From assembly GCF_964355755.1 (NCBI RefSeq), contig NC_092673.1, forward strand, positions 27,781,001 to 27,845,000: a stretch of 64,000 nt of DNA. Direction: 5' to 3'. The notes below the pieces were generated by a model. It worked only from the letters and a program-made list of their open reading frames with translations. It had not been told where the DNA came from and did not search any database. A program made the position numbers and the translations under genes. How positions within the stretch are numbered: position 1 is the stretch's first letter; every line of letters begins with the position of its first letter. This document shows, piece by piece, positions 13,701-24,900 of the stretch. This DNA comes from Antedon mediterranea. Lineage: Eukaryota; Echinodermata; Crinoidea; Comatulida; Antedonidae.

Positions 13701-15226
13701 GTAACATAATGGGCAAAGGCCCCTGGTTTAGCTGTCCTAAGGGGCCCTTCAACGCTTGGTATTTGCATTGGACTGCTCATGCTGTGGGGCCCTTCAAGCT
13801 CTGGGGTCCTGGGTTTAGCCACCAGTGAGCACTCATAGCCGTTACACTAATGTATACCCTCTCCTTTCTTATCTACAGTACTGGTCAAAACAGAATGCAG
13901 ACAGCTCTCCCATCATGCACTGCTGGTATAGACTGTCCCAGTTACCAACTTGTGACAAAGCATGGAAATGTAGAAGAACGCACCTATGAACCTTGTAGGT
14001 ATCAATTGAGTTTGAAACGCTTAGTGAGATATTTGATACTTGAATGAATCAGAGCAAATTAACATTTGCAACTATACCACATTGTAGCCCATTCTTGGTA
14101 CTGTGTTTATAATTTCCCTGTATCATAGCAAATTATGTAATACACATACAATCATATGTATCACATCATGTGATGTCTGTATCATAGGCCATAAGCCTCA
14201 ACTAACCCTAACCTTAATATATAATGCATATACCACATGTGATACATTATGATACAGGCATCAGATGTGATACATATGTGACACTGTATTACAGAAGTTT
14301 CCTATGATACTGAACAGATAATGCCATATGTGGAGATACAGTACAGAGAATCAAGTGCACATAATAATAATATAGAATGACTTTACGATATCATTGAAGC
14401 AGAACAAGCCCTCTTTATAAACAGTTGTTTGTTTGTTGTTTATCTTAGCTAAGTGGGTTTGTAGCTATTCAAAAGCATGTAATATAGACATGGCTAGCAA
14501 TGACAACTATCAGCGTCTCTCTCTCTACATGGCCGGTACAGGCAACAGAGAAGGCACAGTTATTTCTATGACGTCTCCCTCTATTCTGAAGGTAAGGAAC
14601 GAATGCAGTGTCTTTAGTAACAGCAATAACGGTTGCATTTTCCAGTATTGAATTGACTATAGCAAATAATTATTCTAGTATATGTCAATGTTAATTATTT
14701 TTTTTTTTTGTAGATGAGTGTTGCTGATCTTGACAAAATATCTTGCAAAAAGAATTATGAGATGTGTCTGTACCTTCCTGATGACATCACACCTCCAAGC
14801 CCAAAAGAAACAAATGTAAGTTATTCTTATTTAAGTAATGCATGTAAGATATTCTATACTGTATTTAGGAAATCAAAAACTTGTTAAATTACTTCTATAA
14901 TGGCCATATAAATACTCAAGACTGTTATAACAAATTAGATTTTTAAAAATGTTTTCCTATTGACCTTTGAAAATAAATTGTTCTTCAATCATAACTTACA
15001 TTATATTTTCCAGGTGTACTTGAAGAAAGACCAAGGCCGTGTTGTGTACACGTATCCACTTGAGAAGTCTATCGTAGGCAAGAGATTCAGGAAAATGGCC
15101 AAAAATGCCATTCTTGAAGTCGACAGACTAGGCCTAGAAACAAAAGACTACTTGTATCTGTCGCAGTATAGACAGACTGGAGGCGGCAAATATATGGAGA
15201 TATGGCTGCCTAAAATCACTCAATGA
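6192..15226 (+). CDS. Secreted protein with three tandem SOUL (HEBP2-like) domains
   Basis: Coding exons: 6192-6280, 7313-7711, 8005-8204, 8419-8561, 8860-9023, 9513-9631, 10152-10310, 10814-10968, 11154-11304, 11512-11665, 13879-13994, 14449-14591, 14714-14815, 15014-15226 (TGA). Together 2307 nt, 768 residues, in frame throughout. Residues 1-16 form a signal peptide (MRFILILSLLIGAQA). Residues ~30-165 are an acidic region I do not recognise. Three SOUL domains follow (~170-375, ~376-575, ~585-768). SOUL proteins bind haem or other tetrapyrroles and are usually single-domain and intracellular; here the signal peptide, extra Cys residues and N-glycosylation sequons (NYT, NAS, NRT) point to secretion. 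Ligand and role are not shown by the sequence. The start was chosen because its ATG opens the signal peptide just after a good acceptor. Confidence 0.9.
6480..7215 (+). mobile_element. Decayed non-LTR retrotransposon, 3' end with RT remnant
   Basis: The sequence around 6489 encodes a YADDMVL reverse-transcriptase active-site motif. The frame then shifts; 6557-6811 continues with NAKKSSCMIICPKS and LEYLGHVISLDL, as in the RT thumb of CR1/RTE-like elements. After a stop, a further remnant runs to about 7060. It ends near GAAATAAAAGATTGAAAG, a LINE-type tail. Frameshifted and 5'-truncated, so inactive. It sits in an intron of the SOUL gene in sense orientation. Confidence 0.8.
7855..7974. repeat. 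18-bp tandem repeat, ~6.5 copies
   Basis: Near-identical head-to-tail units of GGGATTATACTCTAACAT in the short intron 7712-8004, ending about 30 bp before the acceptor at 8004. Very low divergence between units suggests recent expansion. Confidence 0.95.
8005..9631 (+). CDS. SOUL domain 1 (four exons)
   Basis: Exons 8005-8204, 8419-8561, 8860-9023, 9513-9631. Matches HEBP2/SOUL across its length: YEVRRYNASVWMSTSV at the start, FRRLYQYITGAN, the IPMTIPVITRTE strand, FYLPVEFW, ERFPATTFYVSTFCGY, FYLTAGYNKP and NEIWIPF. This is the most HEBP2-like of the three domains. Introns fall in phases 1, 0, 2 and 1. Confidence 0.92.
8600..8775. repeat. Degenerate ~20-bp repeats
   Basis: Some eight imperfect units around CAGACTTGCCCAAAA or AAAATGTCAGACTTGCC in the intron 8562-8859. 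Confidence 0.6.
9160..9365 (+). mobile_element. SINE, 5'-truncated, family of 38451-38740
   Basis: Shares the body of the 38451 SINE: GTAGCCATAACAT.GGCAAG, CACATCTAGCTCATGTGCAC, GAGTAGGGGGTTACCCTGGT and GGGAGACCAGTCTTTAA, then an AT-rich tail. The A-box end is missing. Confidence 0.75.
9687..9973. mobile_element. TIR element, ~290 bp, TTAA ends
   Basis: Left TTAAAAGTGGTTCCCACTAG and right end reading TTAAAGCATGTTTCCCACTA on the opposite strand, followed on both sides by AACGCAACG-type sequence. GC-richer than its surroundings; non-coding. Confidence 0.7.
10152..11665 (+). CDS. SOUL domain 2 (four exons)
   Basis: Exons 10152-10310, 10814-10968, 11154-11304, 11512-11665. Begins with CPKYQLLETLDEGVELRRYS, keeps the GPVLFTIDRP strand and the EFIDSLDVYVYQF strand, and ends with IEVWIEA. 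It is the most diverged domain; the usual FRRL helix is replaced by DPVSWYF. The last exon could read through to TAA at 11666, but splitting at AT|GTAAAT and joining 13879 restores frame into domain 3, so splicing is preferred. A short isoform ending here is possible. Confidence 0.85.
10316..10575 (+). mobile_element. Probable tRNA-headed SINE
   Basis: A tRNA-like start with a B-box-like GATCGTGGGTTTGAATCC (about 10363-10380), then AT-rich body and a LINE-like tail AGAATAAAGAATAAATAA. Single copy here, so the family is not confirmed. Confidence 0.45.
11016..11122. mobile_element. Family P palindromic MITE, copy 3 (right end lost)
   Basis: Starts AAGCTCTGTCTACACTATCA with the CTAGTTTG arm and stops in the ACCATATTTAAG core, 31 bp before the exon at 11154. 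Confidence 0.85.
12142..13620. mobile_element. CpG-rich insertion, possibly Helitron-like
   Basis: A segment with unusually many CG dinucleotides (ACGCGC, GCGTACGCGCGC around 12340-12760) inside an AT-rich intron. It opens near a perfect palindrome, AGGTTATATGCAT and its inverse (12144-12172). It closes at GCATATAACCT followed by a hairpin AATTCGTCA/TGACGAATT, then AAATCTAG and T. A hairpin just before CTAG and insertion ahead of T are Helitron 3'-end features, but no 5' TC end or coding region was found. The GCATATAACCT palindrome also recurs near 47770. Boundaries are uncertain. Confidence 0.4.
13617..13685 (+). mobile_element. LINE/SINE 3' tail with (TTGA)n
   Basis: GTCTGAAATAAAGTTGAATTG followed by TGAT/TTGA repeats, the form of a non-LTR retroelement 3' end. 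Confidence 0.45.
13694..13830. mobile_element. Fragment with hAT-like terminus
   Basis: CCAGTGGCGTAACATAATGG resembles the CAGTGGCGTA ends of hAT elements. GGGGCCCTTCAA occurs twice inside. No second end was found. Confidence 0.35.
13879..15226 (+). CDS. SOUL domain 3 (four exons) and C-terminus
   Basis: Exons 13879-13994, 14449-14591, 14714-14815, 15014-15226. Opens with CPSYQLVTKHGNVEERTYEP, then the YQRLSLYMAGTGNREG helix region, VISMTSPSIL, CLYLPDDITPP, GRVVYTYPLE and KYMEIWLPKI before TGA. The domain-start pattern CPxYQL is shared with domain 2. The phase-0 intron before the VYLKKDQ strand matches the phase-0 introns before VFMERF in domain 1 and NSVNREF in domain 2. Confidence 0.9.
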
Positions 15227-15406
15227 TATTAGTGTCTAACCCTTTGCCCTATACTTCAATATAGTTTTCTTAATGTTCATGTTGAGGACATAATATACAT
15301 CTTAATACTTTATTGAATTACAATTTAGAAAAAAACATTTTAAATCATCCTATATGCTATATAAGTAGAAACATTTTTAGATAGAGTATGCCCATATAAT
15401 GATATG

Positions 15407-15431
15407 AATAAAAAGAAATACTTTGAATAAA
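15407..15431 (+). promoter_or_regulatory. Candidate poly(A) signals of the SOUL gene
   Basis: Two AATAAA hexamers (15407-15412 and 15426-15431), about 180-200 bp after the stop. Confidence 0.6.
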
Positions 15432-15890
15432 GAAATACAGTATCATTTTTAAATGGTCTTTCGTTATATGTGTTGTTTGTTGAACTGAGGATTGCAAGTT
15501 TGACTCTTGCGTTATTAATTATTTTTTAATTTCCAGTTGGTGCGAAGTTTAAGGTTTGGAAACACGTTGCCAGATATAAATGCTAAATATGAACATATTT
15601 AAAGAATTATACAGTAACTATACTAAAATTGTTTTCACAATAATCACATATACCTAGAGTCATAATAATTGGAAATTTCAAATACAGTGTACTGCTGCAC
15701 GTACTACTACTGAGCTATAATCCTGTCTAGCGCCCTCTATCTCAAAGCAATGCAACAGTTGAATTTTCACATCATTGGAATGTGAATCAAAAGTAAAGCG
15801 GATGATGAGAAATATGTAGGCACAATAACTTGTTGATATCATAACTAGACGAATTTACTTCTTACCATATTTTTAGGTGCTTTTGTCAGA

Positions 15891-15927
15891 ATGAGTTTTA
15901 GGTCTTTTATAGTAATATTTCTTTTAG
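15891..15927 (+). CDS. CRB: Crumbs exon 1: signal peptide start
   Basis: ATG followed by [11 protein letters not shown], then donor GTAAGT at 15928. The remaining signal residues (GVSINVTC) come from the next exon 8.2 kb away. This ATG was chosen because it gives a hydrophobic leader in the matching phase 1; no other suitable leader was seen nearer. Confidence 0.75.
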
Positions 15928-18900
15928 GTAAGTATTTCATTTTCTTGTTTAATTCCATTAATCGTGGCGGTTCGACGAAGGCCAAAGATTGAAAGAGGCG
16001 GTGGCGATGAAAGGAGGGGTTTACGGTCGTTTCCGGCCTGGCCGTAGGGCGACGACCGAGCCGGTGGTGCGGCCTAGCTTCCTTCCGGATTTATTTGTCG
16101 AAAACGATATGTTTATTGTACAACGTACGTTTTTTCTTTCCAAAAAAAAAAATGTTTGCTCAACATGACATAAAAATGCAGTCCACCACCAGTCGGAGAA
16201 CAGAAGTGCAGATAATGTGTAATTAATTTCATTCATCGTTGTATGATCTTTACAATTTACATATTTTTGTGTCTGCAATATTAATAATCTAACACTTAAA
16301 TAATACAATAATTGATAATGCATTTTTAAATCATACATTATGAAAAGGAAACATTGTAAACATCATATAAATGCAAAAATTGAACATATTTAATTATACA
16401 TTACAGTCATTACTTTCTAAAATCTCACTTTTTTCAATAATTCTTGTTGGTCTTTTTAGCGCTGTGAGACATCAGTAATATTATTAAAAATTTATTATTA
16501 TTATTATTATTATTACTAGGCCTATATACCAAATGGTAAGGTACTAAGGCCTTAATAATAAAACTAATCTAATTTTATTAATTCCATTTGCTAATTTCTA
16601 ATTACTGCTTTAAAAACTCACCTAATATGCTGACATTTATTTTGACTGGTTTTAGAATTTAATACACTATTACAAGACTGAATTAAAATTATTTGATATT
16701 AGGCCTATTGTTTGAATGGGAAGTCATTGGTTTAATATCTTCCTATATTGCTTTAAATATTATAGCTCCATATTGGGTCTACATTTATTTTAATTAGTGC
16801 AAAATAGGTTATTGAAAAATTATAAATAACACATAATTGTTTTTGGAATAGAACTAAAATAAACATTATTGTATTATCAAATCTTTGAATCTAGTGTTTG
16901 TACAATATGTGAAGTCCTGATGCATGTTTAATTTAAATACTAACCAAATTTAATATTTAAAACATCTGCCATTTTCAATATATTTTTTTTGGATTTGTGC
17001 AATTCATTTATAATGGATTAACTCCTTGCATGAAACATTTTGTGAATCAATATAAAAAATATTTCCAAAAAAATATGACAAATTTATTTCTCTAACTTTT
17101 CTATTAGTAATTAAATATTAGTAATTAAATATTAATCCAAAGGCAAATTACTGAAAAAAATGACAATGCTGTGGGTATCAGTGGCTGGCAAAAATAAAAA
17201 GCGAAAAGCTAAATCAAAACGATAAAGTAAACAGCCAGAAAAGTTAGCAGAGCTTTTGGTAATTAAATATATTTTAATAAGAGGGAAATGGCAACTCACA
17301 ACGGCAATTGTTTTTCATGAGAAAATGATGACATTATTTATTGTATTTTATTTTTATTGCAAATATTATATATATTTTGTTTTTGTGAAGTTTTTAATTT
17401 TGTTTAAAAAATTACTCTTTGCTGCGTTGCTTATTTTTTTGTTTTGTTAACAAATTTTAAATACTAAAACCTTTAATCTGTTTTGTAATCAAAATGTCAC
17501 TTTTTATTCTGAATAGTATAATTATTAACTACGTTATTCCATGCTTTAAGTCAATTAATTAATGAGTAATTATTTTTAATTTGTCTATCATAGCAAATTT
17601 ATTTCGTACAATTTAATTTCCTCATAAATCCAAATTTATAAATAACTTTCATTGCCTTTCATTGTTTATTTTTCTTAATTCTACCAGTAGAGGAAAAATT
17701 TTAGAAAAATATCCGCCATAATTCTACCAGTACATTGTATTTATATTATGTCATTGGCAATGATGAATACACTAGCTAATGTTTATTAATAATATAATAG
17801 TACGCCGATAGTACGGATTCTGTGTGTACTGTCATGCTATATGAATAGGCTGTTTATTGATTAGAGCCATTGTTATCTTAACAATGGGTTGAGTCACACT
17901 TCAGTATGCACTATTTCTGCATGGCTATTATGTTGACTGCTAAACATGGCTTCAATTCACTCTACAACTTTCATTTTGATTCTTATTAACTAAAGATTAA
18001 ATTCTTTTCTATGCTCTTAAAAGGATTGTTCATAATTTACAAAGCAAAATACCAATGAATGATTAACAAATTTAACAATCATTTTGATGTTTATTTCTCT
18101 ACTACACAATATCATAGTTAAACCTACATAGCTACCGTTAGGAAGAGATAGAAGATGTAGATCAAAATATTTAGTATAAAGTAGTGTAATACAGTAGGCT
18201 CTACACAAATTGTTATTTTTAATATGGTCTTTATTTTTAATCATTCATATTCTGATATTTTCATTTTTGTAAACATTTTATTTCATGATTTTTTTTTTAT
18301 ACTAATAGTTTCACAACTGAGTCATATAGCTTTACATAATTATCTATTTGTCTTGTTATCCAATTTTATGTGCTATTTTATGTTTGTTTTTTAAAATTAC
18401 TAATCACTAACATTCAGCCATCCATTATGCGTGTGTACAGAAAAAACATCTGATTACATTTTTACAAAATTCTAAAAAATGAAATACTACTATCATTATT
18501 CATTATAATTTAATTTACAAATTAAAGATGTATTGCCACCATGAACATTTTTTTGTGTGTGGAATATGCCATTTTAGTGTCGCATAATAGTTAATCACTT
18601 TGACAACAAATTGGACTTAAAAAATACTTTTAAAAAACCGTAATAATTTTATGCACGACAAATTTGCTTCAAGCTAATGGGTTTTGGTTAAATTTATTTT
18701 ATATGAGAAAACATATTTTGTTGTTATTTTTTTTTTACGGAAGGGATTATCTTGATTAAAACTACAAAATAACGTTTTCAAAGTCTGATTTAATTTTTCA
18801 TTATAATTTCATTTAATCAAAATGTAATTTTTTCATTATGATTTAATCAAAATGTAACTTACAAATTAATAAAAACAAAAATGCCGTACACAAGCTGCCA

Positions 18901-21900
18901 TAATTTTATTTATTCATCGATTTCGTGTCTGGAGGAGGAAGGATTTTTTGTTCAACAACACAATCACCTGACTTATTACCTATGCTGTTGTCATGACAAC
19001 TACATCATGTCGTCATTGTGGATAAAGCACGTTCATCAATAGTAGGAACATTTTATTTCATTTCAAAAATAAGAGTTATTTATTGTTGAATCAAGTTATT
19101 TATTGTAGAATGTGTAGTCAATAGGATCATAATGTCAGCCTCTGACACCTCAGTGTTTTTCAGAGAATCAAGCTCTGTCTATCAAATTCAAACTAGTTTG
19201 ACAAAAAAAAGTGTGTGATTTGCCCAAATATTATGGTAGTGATATGCTTAAATATGGTAGTGATATGACATCATCATGTCCATATATGGGCATATCACAT
19301 TTTTTTGTCACATACAGTTTGATAGTGTGGACAGAGGTTTACAGTAGATACAGATTTTATTATGTACTGTAGTATAGAATGATAACATTGGTTTATGGGG
19401 ACATACAGGTACAGTAGCTCCTTATGGCGGAGCGTGCCCAAAACAAGCGGTACAAATACATTTTTATTTATTTAGTTTTAATTTTATAGAGATATTTTAT
19501 TAATATTCAATTGTATTTATAATTTAGAATAGATTCATATACAATTTTTATTTATTTTTAATGATAGTAATTTTTGTTTCTTTTTTCTTATATCTGTAAC
19601 TAATATTATAATTAATAATTTCTGATATTTAGTTAAAGTACTATTCTGTTGTAGTAGTATTTTAAATCAAAATCATTTTGAAAAGATCCATGAAATTAAT
19701 TTTGTAAAATTTTGTTTCATAATTTATGTAGATTGTAAAAATCAATCTCAATTTCTAGTAAAAATTAATCCATCAATTTTAATCAGTAGCTTACAAAATT
19801 GGATTACATTTGCATAGTTTGATGAAATTAAGCAATATTTAATGAACCACTAATTAAGGTGTATGCCTAACCACACTTTACTGTATGAGTGAACTTCATA
19901 AAGAACCACATACAGTAGGCCACAATGCCTTGTGTACCGTATCATGCACAGTACCACCACCAGCAGCTGCCGATAACCCTAGGCTATACCATTGTTTTTC
20001 AATAATTGGGGCCTTAATCTTCAGTTTATTCAGGTTGAAAGTGTTACAAATTAACAATAACATACTTTATGAAAATTAGTGTAGCATATTTGCCTAATGA
20101 ATAAAAGAGTTTAATCTTTAAATATGCATATGCAAAAAAATTATATTTTGGAAACTGTACTATCAATCTTTGAATATTATCCATTTTTTAGTTCCTAAAT
20201 CTGATCAAAATAATTAATAATTGTCATTTCTCCAAAAAAAAAAATATGATATTGCAGCATCAACATGAAACTGTAGCCATAAACAAATTACAAAATTGTA
20301 ATAAAATCTAAAGTTTGTCTACACTCACTATCAAACTTTATGTTGAAAAAAAATGTGATGTGCCCATATATTGACATAATGATGTCATATCACTACCATA
20401 TTTGGACACATCACGCGTTTTTTGTCAAACTAGTTGATAGTGTGGACAAAACTTACTGTCTAAAATCAGTACATTTTCATCAGTAGTGAATGGTATCCAT
20501 TAATGTATTTATAATGTTTTGTATACTCTGCACTAAACGTCAGTGTCATGAGTAATAATAATAAGTTTGCCGTTAGTGTTGAGTCAATACTCAAAGTGTA
20601 CACAGTGACATAAACAATGTTGGTTGTTGATAGTAAAACAAATGCTAAAAGATTACTTAAAGACCCCTTCCCTGCAATTTTGGACGTTTTTTGGAAAATA
20701 ATACATATCACTTTAAAAACATTAAACCATGTCATTCCTTGTCTTAAATGTACGTTTTATGGTAAATTATGATAAAAAGTGAGAAACAATGCACTACCTA
20801 AGTAGGTCGCGGCGATCGACCTCTCGTGGACGGTCTTAGGCCTAGCCTAGCTAGGCTTAGTTTTGTAGGCCTAGCTGGTAAACATCGATAACGTACGAAC
20901 ATCGTACGCGAGCTATATACCTAGCCTGACGTTGTATAGTTGCTGCATTAATTGTCTTTCTATTTTTGCCAGACTCCGTTGATACAAATTGGGGAAAACC
21001 CGGTATTTTCGCTGAAAAGTTAGGAGTCTTCCATTTGTTTTGGCTTCACGATCGATCGAAAAGTGGGCGAATTACAGGTGAAAAACAAAAATATCAATCC
21101 GCGCGCAATGCATTTTGGGATTTATAGCGGGCCGCTATAATTATTAGAATCGATTTATTTTTCACATTTTTAACCGTTTAAAGACGAAAAAAGTTATCGC
21201 AATAGGACCATATAGTATTATTTTTACATTAAATATAGTTTGTGATCTTAAATTAGATCTAAAAAACGTAGGGAATGGGGCTTTAATCATATTCACTGTA
21301 CTGTATGTTTATACAGTACAGTATGGTTTCCCTGAATATGTATCCAAAATAAATACTGTAGCATAATAAAACACTTTGGATGTCTACCATACACAGGTGT
21401 GTAATAAAGAAATAATTTTTTTTTTTTAATTAAATTATAATAATCAATTTAATTTGCTTGGTTCTTGTTTACATAATTTAATGTCCTCGTGACATCAAAC
21501 ATTATTTAATATCTACTCGTTATGCAAACAAGAGATTGTTTACTAATTCAGCAATAGTCCTATGCGTTTTTATTTTAAAAACCATCATTATGTTAAATTT
21601 CTTTACCTTACGGTTTCCATGTCAACAGCACTGAAACCTTTAAACCATAATGTTTTATTACCTACCTACATACATTGATGATAATAATTCTCTCAATGTT
21701 ATATAGAATAACCTAGATAAACTATGTGGTATTGTGTAGGCAAGGTATTTCAATAGGTTAAAACAGCAATAAATGTTCTCCTACACCTGTACAGATTGAT
21801 TACGTGATGTAGATGGGGTAATCCTAAGTTTGGAAGGACAAGTGAAAAAGGAGTGCTCTCATACTATCCACAAAACCCTACAAATTACAAGTACATTTAA

Positions 21901-24900
21901 AACAAAATAATTATACAGTTTGTAACAGCATACTGTACCACGCAGTTTAGATTTATTTTTAATTTTAAATACCTCCATCATCTCTCGCTCAACCTGACAC
22001 TTGCTTCGCTGGCCCGAACTTGGGCAACCATGAATCCCAAAAACATGGTCACCACACATCTAAATTTCTTGACTTTGGAGTTTGAGTTTGTTAAAAAGTA
22101 TATAAAAAAAAAGAAACAAATAACGAATGTTTTATATAAATGGAAGGAATGTTATTATTATTATTTGTACTATTACAGCCCCATTTACTACCCTGTAAAC
22201 TAACAAACAAACAAGGGCTCTGGGGTACTCAGCATGAAATGCCATTATATCGTCTCACTCTAACAATTAAAAAGAAATGGGACTTATCCATTAGTATTTT
22301 TAAAGTTATATTTTTATTGTGACAACTGTTTCTATTATTTATTTAAGGCGTGTTAAAGTATAGTGTAGTATATCTTTAGCATACTAGAGTTTTGTCAACA
22401 CTGTACGGCAACCTTTAGACCTGTGAACACACTGTAGTAATGCTAACTGCAATGAATTTAGTAGACAGACACAAACTACAATGGCAAGTTAGTTACCAAG
22501 AAAACAATTAATTGGATTCTTACGTGCAAACATCTGGTGGTTTTTGTTTTTCATTTTATTCAAATTTGTTTGGAATAAATCTAAAGGCAAATTACTGGAA
22601 AATTTACTTGATTTCAATGAAGATAGAAATAAAATCAACAAGAAACTAAATCAAAACAATAAAGTAAAACACTAACAGCCAGAAAGAAAGTGCCATACCT
22701 TTGGAAAACACCGATTCCTAGTTTGTCATCATCTGAAATCAGTTAAAATATTCAGCAGCTGTAACATCTTCTTATTAATTTTGATAACGAGGAATCCATC
22801 CATCTATCAACATGTATGATGTTTGTTTACATCACTGCTATTGTATTGCACTCGTTGTTTATATTATTTACTGCCCTTTGACCTCTGTACCAGGTTGTTG
22901 AATGTTACAAAGCCTTTCATCAAATGTCATTAACAGCCTTTCATTAAATGTCAACAGAAAATACAATTTTGGTTCATGATATTAAAGACAAAGAAAGAAT
23001 AGCTCATACTGATTTGTTTGTGATCTATAGAAAATGACAAGAATGTAGCCGCATCCTTTTGATTTTTAATTAGGAGAATTAATTGGCACCCCTGTTGGCA
23101 CCTCTATAATAATTTAGTTACTTTATCTGAGCATGTAGGCAAACAAAACATGTATATAGAGTTGTATAAAGCTTTGTCTACACTATCAAACTTTAGTTTA
23201 CAAATGTGATGTGCCCATATCACTACCATATTTGGGCACATCACACTTTTTGTTGTCAAACTAGTTTGATAGTGTAGACAGAGCTTAAGACTGGGTGATT
23301 ATTTGCGTCATTACATTGGAAGATAGGAACACCCAAAAAAAAACCCATGTCTGCTCAACTCTATAAGCATACTGTACAGTACCACTAAATCTAATTAATT
23401 TAAAGGGATCATTGTAAAAAAAAATGTTCTTTATGTAAAATTACTCGAGTTTTGTTGATTTTATTTATACACTATACAGTGCAACAGGTCTAAACAAAAG
23501 AAGAATATATTGAAAATATGATATTGGGCAGGTGTAATTTGGGTGTCTTGTACAGCCTCAACACATTACATAGCTGTGTAATATTTGTCCATTATGTATC
23601 TGGTATTTGTAAATTGTAAAAGTAATTTAAGAAGAAAGATAATAGAGATAATGAATGAATTGTGACCACCAATTGATAAAGAATAAGGTTTATACTGTAC
23701 AGTAGTAAAATCCCTGACTTTACAAACATAATGTAATTAGGTCAAGGTGATAAAACTAGCCTAGTAAATAGTGGTGTTTTTTATACAGCATTGTATGTAC
23801 TATACAAAAGGTATTTTTATTTTTTTAAAGTACACTGTAAAATCAGGTAAAGATTTTGAATTTTAGAAAATACATTTTTTTCAGGTGGGTAATGTTGTTT
23901 TCCAAGACAACGAATGATATGTTAATCAATTAAATAATTATTTCGTTTAGAACGAGTTTTGATAGAATATTACTCAAATTAATTAAAAATAATGTCCTTA
24001 GGCTTTACAGATTAGGTTTTTTGTAGATTTACATATTATGGTAGGCATTTCATGAAAATAAAAAAAAAATTGCTTTTTGATTTGGAATAAAATATTTCCT
24101 TTTGATTTTCACAGGTGTATCCATAAATGTTACTTGTACCACAGGTACAATTGAGGGTTATTTTAACGGGTCATCTGTGATTGTCCTAAACACCACATTA
24201 AATATTCAAAATGGATTTCAATTTGGATTTCGAACTTGTAACGGTGGCCAGCTTATTATTGATACTGGTCTCAACAACGATACATTTGAAATTTCATTGG
24301 ACGACGCCAGTGGTGCGTTAATAGTCCAGTGGAATGCATCTGGTATTGCAAATAGTACGAGAATTGGTTCAAACTTGAACAGTAACATCTGGACAAACGT
24401 CCAGTTATCGACAGAGATTGTCAAGTCGGGTCAACAGGTTCAGATTGTAGTAGATGCTGGGTCATTTTCTGATTCGTATGTTAGTGGCCCTGATAGTGAA
24501 TTGCTTAGTATCGACCTTAGTGGCAGGTCAAAGGTCACAATTGGCAACGGTTTTATAGGCTGCATCGAAGAAGGAAGCAATTTGGATTTTGATGACGAAT
24601 TCTACACAGAGAATGTGCAGTGGGGGCAGTGTCCGCTGGAAACGCAGCAAGGATGTAAGTATTTCAAAAAGAAGCCCATGGGCTAATTTTGTATTTAATG
24701 CCAATCGATAGGGAGACTTATTTTTAATTGGTTTTAAAAAGAAAATTAAATGTTAAATTTGGAAATAATTGTTTCTGCACAGCTACACAGCAATCTGTTT
24801 ACACTATCCATTGTAAATACATTAGTATACAGATTATACCTTACATCTCATGCTGTTACAATAAGTGTGACCTCTAATGAAAGGTCATTTATGTTGAAAT

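Larger units (their letters stand above)
15928..24114. other. Crumbs intron 1 (8.2 kb)
   Basis: No gene supported. Contents: AT-rich sequence, a TTA microsatellite near 16490-16517, family P MITEs at 19170, 20311 and 23169, an AAAGATGTATTG-type element at 18532, and a CpG-richer TIR element at 20657-21286. The GGCCTA-rich, CpG-containing patch at 20800-21130 belongs to that element. Confidence 0.7.

Noticed and set aside
20770-21130. CpG-containing patch as a promoter island for an alternative Crumbs start
   Set aside because: It lies wholly within a TIR-bounded transposon, which explains the base composition. No exon with a leader sequence was seen nearby.
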